Assembly: GCA_022701365.1 (NCBI GenBank)
Contig: JAKUHH010000084.1
Coordinates: forward strand, 124,001 to 188,000
Direction: 5' to 3'
From: Mycocentrospora acerina
Taxonomy: Eukaryota > Ascomycota > Dothideomycetes > Pleosporales
DNA length: 64,000 nucleotides
In this document: one piece after another, positions 1 to 10,066 of the stretch
Position numbering within the stretch: position 1 is the first letter of the stretch
Layout of the letters: every line of letters starts with the position of its first letter
Notes under the pieces: model-generated
The model's input: only the letters and a program-made list of their open reading frames with translations
Database searches by the model: none
Told to the model about the DNA's origin: nothing
Program-made: the position numbers and the translations under genes

Positions 1-1348
1 AACAGCGATGGGTGGGTTTGTTTAATTCGACGATGACTCTCTGACTAACTCCCCCAGATGTTGCATATGAAGCTATCAAGGCAGACGCAAAGTCGGTAAC
101 CATGTGCTTCAGAACAGGATTTCTCTCTTTCCCCAAGGCCCTATCACGCTTCCAAGTATTTGGCAAACAGTTCAAGGGTGGTCTACCCATCGACGGCCTC
201 ATCACCAACTTGTTCGAGACAGCTTACGTCCACCGCTCCATTGCAGCCAGCCGCATGCGCTGGTTTGTATCCGACTTTGTCATCAAGCGCGTGCTATGGT
301 TTTTGACTGGCACACAAGCCGGCATGAACCAGCACGTGGGAGCACTGCCACACGACCGACTCGGCAGAGCATTCGTATTCCTGAACAAGAGTAGCAAAGC
401 AATGCCATACCTCAACAGACCATACCAGGAGAAGCACCCCCTTGGATTCCTAGGAAACGGCTACGTCGACCCGCCGGAAGACGCACAGTCAAAGCGATGG
501 GTCGACACCTGCACCTTCCCCGAACGCATCGACGAAACGGGTCGAGTAATCTTCCAAAAGCGCCCTGACCGCAAAGACTGGCGACGTATGCAGAAGATTG
601 AAGTGCGACCCAACTGCGTCGTCTACTGCACCGGCTACAAGCAGTCCTTCTCCTACCTGCACGAGTCGTACCCAACCGCCGGCGACGCCACAATCCGCAA
701 CATCGTCGCCCCCACCGAACCCACCGTCTCCTTCATCGGCTTCGTCCGCCCAGGTGTGGGCGCCATCCCCCCAATCGCAGAGCAGCAAGCCATGTGGTGG
801 ATAGCCCTGATTACAAACCGCATGTCCATGCCCACCGACCCACCACATTACCATCTCCTCTCCAAGGAAACGTCACGCATCAAGTACGGCGTCGACCACA
901 GCGCGTACATGAGCACCCTCGCCCGCGACTTTGGCGGGGCCCCAGGCCTCGTCGAACTCTGGAAAACACATGGCTTGAAAGTGTTGTTTGTATACTGCTT
1001 TGGCGCCAGCTTCGTCACTTTCTACCGACTCGTTGGTCCGTTTCAGAGCGAGGCCGCGCCAGATATCGCTAGGACGGAGCTTCTGGAGACTATTACACGG
1101 CGAGGTGTTTTGGGCAACTTGTTCTTTGGGGTGAGTTTTTGTCTTTTTCATCTCTTTTTTTTCGTCGTCGTCGTTGGCGTCTGCTACACAAACGTTGAAT
1201 GAGTGAATGAATAAACGAACACACCTGCTAACCCGCACGGCAGGTTATACCCATGATTTTCTACGGCCTGATCAATCTAGCTGCCCTGGTTCTGGAGAAG
1301 CTGGGGCTGATTCCAAAGGAAAAGTCTGTTGTTGTGTCGGGTGTATAG
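1..1348 (+). CDS. Flavin-containing monooxygenase-like protein, 3' part
   Basis: The 5' end lies outside the window. Model: exon 1-11, intron 12-57 (GTGGGT donor, CTGAC branch, CCCCCAG acceptor), exon 58-1130, intron 1131-1243 (GTGAGT...CGGCAG), exon 1244-1348 ending in TAG; phases agree at both junctions. The joined protein reads TAMDVAYEAIKADAKSV into the main exon. The CTGY motif in VVYCTGYKQSF (about 615-650) resembles the conserved (A/C)TGY segment of class B flavin monooxygenases. These FAD/NADPH enzymes oxygenate nitrogen or sulfur atoms or ketones. The nucleotide-binding GxGxxG motif would be upstream and is not seen. Two hydrophobic stretches near the C-terminus (LKVLFVYCFGASFVTFYRLV, and one spanning the last junction) suggest membrane association. 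Substrate unknown. It is convergent with the MYST gene. Confidence 0.75.
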
Positions 1349-1469
1349 ATGGGAAGGGATATGCAAATCTCTTGTTAGGAATATGATGAATCGGAATGAA
1401 CTGGAATGAATTGGAATGAATTAAAAAGAAACGAATTGAAAAGAAATGAAGATGCAAACTCACTCTACC

Positions 1470-1502
<33 letters not shown>

Positions 1503-1871
1503 CTTACATCCATCTCTTGCATGCACGTCGCTTGATCATCCATACTATCCTTTATACATATATACATGCACATGCACTAGTATCACCCCATTCTCCAAAA
1601 CAAAAACAAAAAGACGCGCAACGTGATGAACGATGGGCGTTGATGTATGTATGTATGTATATTCCGTTTTGTCATTCCCTCCTTCAGCCTCTCGCTCATC
1701 ACCCGCATCATCCGCATCAGACACCGCGATGTGGTAAAGAGTGTGTTGTATCATATCACTTCACTTCATTTTACATCTCAAGCATAGTGTAGTGTAGTGT
1801 AGTGTAGTGTAGTGTAGCATAGTAAAATAGCACATCATACACCTCCCCATCACCAATGACCAATGACCCGA

Positions 1872-1954
<83 letters not shown>

Positions 1955-2496
1955 GACAAAAAAGGCCCATGCTAACAGTTCCATTCTCAAGGTATATATA
2001 TATATCCCTTCCCCTTTACTCCTTCACTCCATGGCTTGCTAAAACTTTCCCAGGCCTTCTTTTCCTTTCCTTTCCTTTCCTTTCCCTTCCTTTCCCTCCC
2101 CTTCGTTTCCTTTCGTTTCGTTTCCAGTCTGCTCTACTCAACTCCACTGCACTCCATGCGCCCAGTAGAAGAACAGTAAAGCAAACAAAGAGAAAGAGGA
2201 AGAGAGAAAAAAAAGGAGGAGAAGGAGAAGTAGAAGGAGAATAAAAAAAAAAGAATACTCCAGCCCGCTAACACACATACAAAAAAAAGAAGAAGAAGAG
2301 AAACACCAAAAGCCATGGACCAAAAACCATGTCCAAAAAAACGACCGATCGACTGACCGACCGACCGACCGACCGACCAAACGCCGCAACCCCCCCTCCC
2401 CCACCCCCCAAAGCATATGCATACACATGGACATAAAAACACACGGTATAAAAATACACATATTTTCGCTGCCTTGATTGACAGAAAGAAATTAAA
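1349..2496. repeat. Simple-repeat-rich gap between convergent genes
   Basis: About 1.15 kb between the stop codons of the monooxygenase and the MYST gene. It contains a TTAC tetramer run near 1478-1503, AGTGT pentamers near 1785-1816, a long AC run (1875-1953), TTTCC-type pyrimidine blocks near 2063-2122, purine-rich runs near 2180-2300 and GACC tetramers near 2354-2378. No coding potential beyond repeat-driven frames. It presumably carries both 3' UTRs. Confidence 0.75.
1875..1953. repeat. (AC)n dinucleotide microsatellite, about 39 units
   Basis: An uninterrupted alternating AC run of about 79 bases, read directly. It is the longest dinucleotide array in the window and a likely length-polymorphic marker. 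Confidence 0.95.
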
Positions 2497-5400
2497 TCAC
2501 CCGCCTACCATTAGGATATCGTCGTCGTCTTCTCCCTCGGCGTCAATGTCCATTTCGCCTTCTGCGTCGATATCATCAGCAACATCACCATCTGCATCTG
2601 CATCTGCATCCCCTTCAGCATCGACGTCGGGATCGATTTCCCCCTCGGCATCTACATCAACATCAACATCGTCGTCATACTCGCCTTCGGCATCGATATC
2701 CTCGTCCTCTTCGTCAATCGGTTCTTCAATGCCCTTGCCCCTGCCATCTGGTCTGTTTCTTGGACTCCCCGTCGATGTTGTGCTGCTTCTTGTGCTTCGC
2801 CTTCCATTTACTACTGCTACAAGGCTTGCCTTGCCTTTGCCCTGGTCCTCTCCTTCGTCGTTGTCGCCGTTGAGATTCAATACGCTTTCGCCCAAGCGGC
2901 TTCTTGTTCGGCGGAGGGAGACGGTGCCCGGCGTGGCAGGCATGCGACTGGGTGAGAAGCGGAGTTTTGGTACGGGGGCAGTGTGCATGGTGAGGGTGGT
3001 GTTCCTGGCGCGGTTGGGCGTGCTGGTACGACGGCGGGCGCCAAAGGGGCGGCCTGGGCGACGTTTTGCAGCCGGTTGGCCGGGGATTGGGGGGAAGATT
3101 TCGTAGCGTGTAGGTGGGATGGCAGGGTCAGTGATTTGAGAGCCGGCAAGGGCAATGGTGGACCCGTTTGCGAGGGGTGTGGCGGGCGCGGGAGAGCCGT
3201 TGGCCGAGTCTTCTTGAGGGATATCGGGGACGGGGATGGGGTCGGGGTCTACTTCGTCAATGGTGGCGGGTGTGGTGGCGTCGCCGTTTGTAGAGCCGTT
3301 GGCTTTTGCGGCTTCATCTATTTGGACGCCTTCTTCTGGGGTTTGAGCGGGCCCATCTTCCTCCTCAACGTCATCCCGCTGTTGGACTGCGTGGAGGGTA
3401 GGTCCGTCTTCGTATTGCCCGAGACGACCCATGACGTACGGGGTCCAGACGAGACACTCGGATTTGACGGTTGGGTTTCCTGCAGCATGACACTTTTCAA
3501 TGTACTGCTTGAAGTAGTTTAAGTCGAGCCTCAGGGCGTATTTCTTCGTGATGGGATCGCGCACTAGGGCACGCAGGCCTTCAAGAGCAGACACAATGTC
3601 GTCGGCCGTCATTCCCGTACGTTCTGATATTGCCGCGATACTAATCGGACCCTTTTGTTCGAGCAGCTCCTCACACAGCACAAGACGCCAGTACTTTCTG
3701 TAGCTCACAAGACCCATGTCACTGAGTGGTTTTTCTGGACTTCCAGTCTTCCTCTCCACCCGAGTGAGGAGGTATGAGAACTCAATCAGATACTGCCCAT
3801 ATCCCTTTCGCATGTGTATTGGCAGTACCAGAATACAGGAGACGTTGTTGAGTGAACTCGGGCGTTTTTCTTTTGAAAAGTACCCGACAAAGTGACATCC
3901 GTAATTATCATTTTCGGTCATTACGTAGAAGAGAAACGGCTCCACATCGTAGTAGAGCGTCTTTGAACCCAGAAACAGCTTGGCCAGAAGACACAGATTC
4001 TGGCAGTAGACGGGGTTCTTCCGGCCGTCGACTTCAAAGAAGGAGTACTTGCCGTCACGATAGATTTCGTCGCCTGGAGGGTGCTTGGCCGGACATTTGA
4101 GCTGCGTCTCAAATTTAGCAAACGCTCAAAACATGGACTAGACGTTTGATTCTTACCTTGTGCCGCCATGCGACATAGTCAGAGTTCATGTATTTAAGAC
4201 AGAACTCGCAAATGTACAAGACTCTATTCTTACTGTACTCCTCTGGGTATGGCGCAGCATGCCAGGTGTCAATCTCCCACCCACCAAAATTGACGCACTT
4301 GATCTTGCTCGCAGTCGTTGTTTGCTTATTCTGCTTGGCAGGCTCCAAGTTTGCGTACAGTGCAGCTTGCTTCTCTGTCCACTCCTCCTCGGCCTTTACA
4401 CGTGCGTCTTCAAACCGCTTCCGGTCGATTTGCGTCGGATAGGTTTTGGAGGTGTCGGCATCCGCCTCGGAGAGGATACCGCCGTAGGGTTTGCTCTTCT
4501 CGTTTGGCTCTTTGTCGGCAAATCCTGGGAATGGCGCAGCATGTATAGGTTGAATGGAGGGGTAGTGAGTGACTTCTGGCGATTCTCTGGCTGCTTGTGC
4601 AGCTCTGCGATTGCGTTCACGGCGTTCCCTGTCGCGTTCTCGCCGTCGCTCCTGACGCTCCTGTTCGATTGTGAGGGTGGGAATCTTCTTCCTAGGCTTG
4701 GAGGTGACAATCTTCTGGACCTTCTCGTTGGTCAAGTGGAAGACTATTACTAGGCTTAGACCTTGAGATTCTTCAATCCAGACCAGTGGCCGCTTATCGG
4801 TCCTCTTATGTACCGTACGGCGCACACGAGTTGATCGGATACGAGACTCTTCGTCAGATCCGCTGTGTTGCGCACCCGCTTCGCTATCGTCACCGTCCAT
4901 TGCTGCACCTCTTGCTGGCACACGGGGCGAAGATGCAGCGACTGAATGGCCGACTTCTGATTTGGAAAGCTCAGAAGGCCGTCGTTTCTTCCGTGTTTGC
5001 CTTGATGGGGGTCGCACCTCTTCTTCATGTGAGGCTTTGCGTTTTCGCAGCGAACGTGTCCCATCTGCTGGTTCATCGGGCAGGATTAGCTCATTGAAGA
5101 TTGAATGCCCACCCGGATCGACACCACCGCGATGCGAAGGAAGCAAGTCCCTAGCAAGCTTAGGCACAGATGAGAGTCTACGGCGGGTGATTGACGCGAG
5201 GGATTCGGTAACCGAGGGTGCGCCTTCCTGGTCGTCGTAGAGTTTGTTTTGTATACAGGCAGTGCATCGCCAATGGTTTACATCTACAGGAGACACTCAG
5301 CAAGCCGAGCTTGGCCAGACATTTGGGAAGGGGGGGCCATACCATTGTCGGAGCTAAGCGTGTTAGCGTCACGGGCGCACTGGCGATGTGCTGCAGGGAC

Positions 5401-6064
5401 AAGATGTCAGCCGAGATGGAACAGGTCAAGCATGCCGGAATCATACGCACCATTGTCCCCACACACGACGCAAGAGAGATATTCCTCAAACTCTGGACTC
5501 GGGTCGTGCTCCTCGTCCTGGTTGCAGTATCTGGTGCAGAATCAGTATGTGCTTGTTTTTGTTTTTGTTGTGGGGGCAAGGGTAAAAAATAAGGATAATA
5601 ATCAAAGGCTATGCTCACACGCAGACATTGGGATCGGTCTTGGCGACCTCAGCCTCCTCGCCGTCCTCGCTCTCGGCCTGCCACTGGTTCTCTTCCTCGG
5701 ACTCGGAGCTGCTGGCGTCGGTGTGCTCGCTGTCGCTGGTCTTTGCGGTGAAGGCGTCTTCTTCCTCCTCGTCGTCTTCGTCGTCGTCGTCTGAGTCGGC
5801 GCGGATCTTGACAGCGCCCACGGGCTCGGCCTCGTCGTCGTAGTCGTCGACGTCTTCGCCCTCGGCGTCAATGTCGTCGCCTTCAGCATCCACGTCGTCG
5901 CCCTCGGCGTCGGCGGTGTGGGCAGACGTGTCGTGGGCGTGGTCGTGGGGGCCAGGCGTCTGGTCGTCGACATCTTCCATGTCGTAGTCGGCGTCGATGT
6001 CGGCGTGGTCGTGGTCGTGGGCGGTGTCTGCAGCCTGGCCCATGAGCCGGGCGGGCTCCGTCAT
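2497..6064 (-). CDS. MYST-family histone acetyltransferase with PHD finger (Sas3/Mst2-like)
   Basis: Model (minus): exons 6064-5619, 5530-5451, 5390-5343, 5283-4157, 4101-2497; introns of 88, 60, 59 and 55 bp with GT-AG ends and consistent phase; 1101 aa. Joining restores a PHD finger (about residues 148-201) beginning CVYCNQDEEHDPSPEFEEY, continuing CVVCGDNAHRQCARD and ending HWRCTAC. Then come a basic coiled region, the MYST C2HC zinc finger (C550, C553, H566, C570) and the acetyltransferase domain. The latter has the family cysteine in NNVSCILVLP (C656), the acetyl-CoA loop RKGYGQ (665-670) and the catalytic glutamate in SPEKPLSDMG (E690). All key residues are intact, so it should acetylate histone tails, probably H3 if Sas3-like. 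The PHD finger argues against Esa1. Both ends carry acidic DAEG repeats. The chosen start lies in the acidic N-terminal region. Confidence 0.9.
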
Positions 6065-6776
6065 GGCGAAGGAGACGGCAGCCGCCAGCTTGGAGGCAAA
6101 GTACGCCAGGGTCGCTGCCTGTTGGGGGCCGGGGGGCTATTGCATTGGTTGTGCGGGCGGTGGACACTGTGGCGGGTGTCTCATGTAGGTTGGCGCGTCG
6201 TGCGCAGGCTGGCGCGTGGTGGTGTTGGTGGTGGTGGCAGTATCGGCAGTGGCGGTGGTGTGGATGGCTGTGGCGGTGACGCTGGCGGTGACTGTGGATA
6301 TGACTATGTCGTGACGGGCCAGCACGCGTCGCCAGGGCGGTCAGAGGTCACAGGCTCAGGTGGCCGTCGCGTTGTTGTTCGCCCGGGGCAGGGGCGGAGG
6401 TGAGGGTTGGCCGTCGAGCGTCGGGCGTGTCTGGGGCAGCACGGGGCGCGGTGCCGGCGACTTTTTGCGATTCAAACCGTCGACGGGCGCCGGGCGACAC
6501 GGGCAAGAGACACGGCAGGTCTGTTCAGGGCGCGGCGGCGGAGATGCGGGCGCTCGCAGTCGACCCTCTGCACTCGGGGGGTCGATGTTGGGCGCTGGCA
6601 CGGGCCCCACCGAGTTGCCCTCTGCGCCTCGAGCCTGCAACCTCAGGTCCTCGCCGTTGCTGTTGCCGCTGCCACTGCCACTGCCACTACCACTGCCATT
6701 GCCATTGCCACTGCATTGCCATTGTCGCGTGCCCGTACACCCACACACCGCCCACCTGCAGACACCGCCCGCAACC
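6065..6776. promoter_or_regulatory. Shared divergent promoter region, MYST gene / NDUFA1
   Basis: 712 bp between the two start codons, GC-rich and strongly G/T- versus C/A-skewed. It includes GGTGGTG-like runs near 6216-6290 and an imperfect GCCACT/GCCATT hexamer array. No gene is visible. It must hold the promoters and 5' UTRs of both genes; I recognise no specific factor site. Confidence 0.6.
6658..6724. repeat. Imperfect GCCACT/GCCATT hexamer repeat
   Basis: About ten imperfect hexamers just upstream of the NDUFA1 start, probably in its 5' UTR or proximal promoter. Read directly. Confidence 0.8.
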
Positions 6777-7281
6777 ATGGGCGTCCCCTTTGAAGCCCTG
6801 CTGCCCTACGCCATCATGACCGGCGTACGCCCACGCCCATGCCCGTCCCCCCGCGCCAGACCAACTAACCCTCGCCGCAGTTCTTCGCCTTCAGCGCCGT
6901 GTCGGTTGGCAAGCTCCGCGAGATGCAGAACGGAGGAAAGCCGGGCCGTCGCGGAGTCGATGCATGGGACAGGGTGAGTCTGCGGTGGCTGCTGAGGGAA
7001 GGCACGAGCGTCGCTAACAGCTGCACAGCAAAGTACTACGCCTCTGCAGTGACCTGCATATATATACACACATATATATATGTATATACAAGTACACACA
7101 CTAACTCCTCGCAGTGATGGAGCGCGACAGGCGACTGACGGGATTTATGCGCGGCCAGACCGACAAGCCCGATGCGCCCGCCGGCTTCGAGCTCAACAAC
7201 CCATGGAGGGTAGGGACTGCCATGCCATGTCATTCCAATCACGATGCTGACCCTGTACAGTGCGAGCAGCGATTCTTCTAA
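6777..7281 (+). CDS. NADH dehydrogenase (complex I) subunit NDUFA1/MWFE-like, 86 aa
   Basis: A small accessory subunit of mitochondrial complex I. Five exons: 6777-6824, 6881-6973, 7029-7032, 7115-7209, 7261-7281. The protein starts MGVPFEALLPYAIMTG, continues with a single membrane segment (FFAFSAVSVGKL), then VDAWDRQMMERDRRLTGFM, and ends AGFELNNPWRCEQRFF. The N-terminus, the WDRQMMERD block and the NNPWR terminus agree with fungal NDUFA1 proteins as I remember them. The third exon is only 4 nt (CAAA); without one extra base at this point the last 95 nt go out of frame and hit TGA. The first intron has a CTAAC branch and a CGCAG acceptor. Four introns in 86 codons is dense. It is divergent from the MYST gene and convergent with the N-acetyltransferase. 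Confidence 0.88.
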
Positions 7282-7670
7282 GCATGGAACGAGTCGAGAC
7301 AAGTCGTATCGATACAAGTCGTGTCGATACAAGTCGTGTCGATGCAAAGACACCATGTTTGATAGCCAAATGAAGACGATTGAATCAATGACCATTTCCT
7401 TGCCATGCTGAGCCTCTTGCTCTCTTTTACTCTCACTCATTTTTACGTGTATACACTCACTCTCACTCTCACTCTCACCCATATACACTCACTCACTCCT
7501 TCCCTCTCAATCCCACTCACTCACTCACTTACTCACTTACTCACTCACTTACTTACTCACTCACTCACTTACTCACACTCACTCTCACTTGTACGCACAC
7601 ACTCTTACTTGTATACACTCACTCACGTACACTCACTCACTCACATACACTCACTCACGTACACTCACTC

Positions 7671-8006
7671 ACATACACTCACTCACATACACTCACTCAC
7701 ATACACTCACTCACATACACTCACTCACATACACTCACTCACATACACTCACTCACATACACTCACTCACATACACTCACTCACATACACTCACTCACAT
7801 ACACTCACTCACATACACTCACTCACATACACTCACTCACATACACTCACTCACATACACTCACTCACATACACTCACTCACATACACTCACTCACATAC
7901 ACTCACTCACATACACTCACTCACATACACTCACTCACATACACTCACTCACATACACTCACTCACATACACTCACTCACATACACTCACTCACATACAC
8001 TCACTC
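7671..8006. repeat. Minisatellite: 24 perfect copies of a 14-bp unit
   Basis: The unit ACATACACTCACTC is repeated 24 times without change (336 bp). It is preceded by a degenerate ACTC/ACTT-rich zone (about 7435-7670) holding variant units with ACGT instead of ACAT. The array ends 11 bp before the stop codon of the N-acetyltransferase, so it should lie in that gene's 3' UTR or terminator. The long open frames across it (THIHSLTY periodicity) are repeat artefacts. The rest of 7282-8017 is gene-free. Confidence 0.97.
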
Positions 8007-8017
8007 CTACCCACACA

Positions 8018-8962
8018 CTACTTCTCCCCCAAAGACAACACCTCCGAAGCCATGCCCCGAATTCCCTCCCTCTCCACCTTCCCAAACTTGATCCCAAACC
8101 ACTCCTCCAGCGCCCTCAGCCTGTCCTCCTCGCTCTCAAACTGAATCGCCTTCTCCTTGACCCCATTAACCCTCCACTTGACCTCGCGACCCCCCAGAAT
8201 CAAATTGCCCACCAACTTGCCCTCACGCATAATCTTCTTCTCCGCCACCACCGTCCTCGTGAAAAATATCCTCGGACTGGTACTCGTGAAATAATTCATC
8301 ACCGCATAATCCCCCGCCATAAACTCCGTCTCGGTAAAACAATACCGCATATTCCACCCCGTCTCCTCATCCCGCAGGTACGAATACACCCACATCTTCT
8401 GCCCCTCATCCGTCGTCCCCGGAATCCCAGCCCACTGCAGCCTCGCCCTCGACGGCAAAACATGCTCCTCTTCCACCCCCCCTTCCCTCTCCAACCGCAT
8501 CGGCACCACCGGCCCCTCGCTCCCAAACCCCACATCAACATGATACTTGACCCCGTCTATCGTCACCAAATTCACCATATGGCTCCACCCCGTCCACTGC
8601 CCCCTCCCATCCGCCTCCCACACCCGCGCCCCCGCAGCATACAACCTGTACCCCAACGACCTCAACAACACCCCAAACAGCGTGTTGTTCTCCATGCAAT
8701 ACCCTCCCCTGCCATTGTCGTCGCCGATAATCTTCCCAAACAAAAAGTCTGGTTGGATGCTGATTTGGTGGTGCGGCGAGTAGTGCAGCGAGAGGTTCTC
8801 AAACGGAATGTGCGTTAGGTGGTGTTGGAGGAGGAGGGTGAGGTAGGCGAGGGATTGGGCGGCGGACAGGGAGGTTATGCTGGGGTGGTGGGAGGGGTGC
8901 GAAGGAGGGATTTGGAGGCGTGTGAGGTATTGGGTTATTTGGTGGGGGGTGAGTGTGGTCAT
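8018..8962 (-). CDS. Arylamine N-acetyltransferase
   Basis: A single exon of 314 aa, about the usual family length. The enzyme transfers acetyl (or malonyl) groups from CoA to arylamines. Fungal members detoxify compounds such as benzoxazolinone breakdown products and anilines. The Cys-His-Asp triad is complete: Cys89 in GRGGYCMENN, His128 in WSHMVNL and Asp143 in YHVDVGFG. The N-terminal IPFENLSLHY segment is also typical. I placed the start at the methionine before TTLTPHQITQYL rather than 35 codons upstream, because the upstream extension is low-complexity (Ser/His/Gln) and unlike the family. The C-terminus ends next to the 14-bp minisatellite. Cytosolic; no signal peptide. Confidence 0.92.
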   Translation of the reverse strand: MTTLTPHQITQYLTRLQIPPSHPSHHPSITSLSAAQSLAYLTLLLQHHLTHIPFENLSLHYSPHHQISIQPDFLFGKIIGDDNGRGGYCMENNTLFGVLLRSLGYRLYAAGARVWEADGRGQWTGWSHMVNLVTIDGVKYHVDVGFGSEGPVVPMRLEREGGVEEEHVLPSRARLQWAGIPGTTDEGQKMWVYSYLRDEETGWNMRYCFTETEFMAGDYAVMNYFTSTSPRIFFTRTVVAEKKIMREGKLVGNLILGGREVKWRVNGVKEKAIQFESEEDRLRALEEWFGIKFGKVEREGIRGMASEVLSLGEK

Positions 8963-10066
8963 TTTGTTTTGTTTTTGTTGCTGTTGTTTATGGAAGGGTG
9001 TGGGTGTGAATTCAGAGGCTGAGTGGTGGATAGAGAGAGAAAGAGAGAAATGAATAGAGAGATGCAAGTAGGAATTTGCTTTGTGAATACTAGGACGAGC
9101 GGAGTTTTGCAGAATACACTTGCTTGTAGAGTGGAGGATGGCTGGAAGAGTGCAAAGGTAGTATTAAATTGCTTGTAAATCGATTGATGCAACTACTAAT
9201 CGCTTGTAGATTATTGGACATTCAGACACCTTGTGGTCCAAACTAGGTATGCATCACAAATAAACGTATTGATGTCATTTAGACCGTAAAGTGGATGGGC
9301 GCATGCAAGGGCGGTTGTGTGCCGTCTTGGCAGGGAATCTCCACTGCTTTGTTCGCATCTATTTATTTTTATTTTAAATTTCATTCTACTTACGTTATAC
9401 CTAAAAATACATCCATCGTCTGTGAGTCGACTCGTCATGCAGGCAGACCTGGATGGAGTTTTGGTGCAAGAAGAGTTTGGCTTCATCAATACAGATGCAG
9501 CTTCATCTCGTCTTCCATGCTTTTTCGACGCCGTGGCTGGCCTTCTGCATTGCTTTTCCGCACAGCTGGCAGGCAGAGATGACGCGGCGCAACGCCTTGG
9601 TGAAGAAGGTGGACAGCATTCACAAAGGCTGCAGCTTCGTCTTCAGTCAATTGAATTCTAAAGCAGCACAGCAGCCAAGCGACTAGATACTCCTAGTACA
9701 CAGCTGCAAGTGCTCAGACTAAACGCCATTCAAGATGCTCGGCGCCAGGGCCGGAGAGAGCAGTGTCCAATCGATGGTGCGACCCCTGACAGTTGACATG
9801 CACCCTCTCCAGAGCCTCAACCCCTGCCTAGTCGTCTAGCTGCGGGAACACCCTGATAGTGCACGCCTTCTTGCTGAGCCCACATAATCCTCCCCGACAT
9901 GCCTCGTTCGCCGTGAGCCACCATTTCACGCTCGCACTTGATTGCGCGGGCTCTGTTCGTCTACACCCCCGTCGTCGCCCTTTCCCTGCGACCCGATCCC
10001 TCGCCGCACCGCTCACCTCTGCGTCTACCACATCCACCCTCACGTTCACCCTCGCCACGGCCAGCC
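8963..10066. other. Divergent intergenic region, N-acetyltransferase / Uds1 gene
   Basis: 1.1 kb. A CT-rich stretch near 9010-9065 probably belongs to the acetyltransferase 5' UTR. A block at about 9440-9690 is open in several frames on both strands, including a minus-strand frame with LTEDEAAAFVNAVHLLHQ. No family is recognised and no supported start or splice pattern was found. No tRNA seen. Confidence 0.5.

Noticed and set aside
2417..3106. Plus-strand Ser/Ala-rich 229-codon frame
   Set aside because: The complement of the DAEG-repeat acidic tail of the MYST protein.
5178..5618. 146-codon minus-strand frame as a separate small gene
   Set aside because: It reads through three introns of the MYST gene; the spliced path rebuilds the PHD finger instead.
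7405..8818. Long plus-strand frames of 228 and 409 codons rich in Thr/His/Ser/Leu/Tyr
   Set aside because: They run through the 14-bp minisatellite, a unit that stays open in several frames, and then antisense through the N-acetyltransferase, whose catalytic triad is on the other strand.
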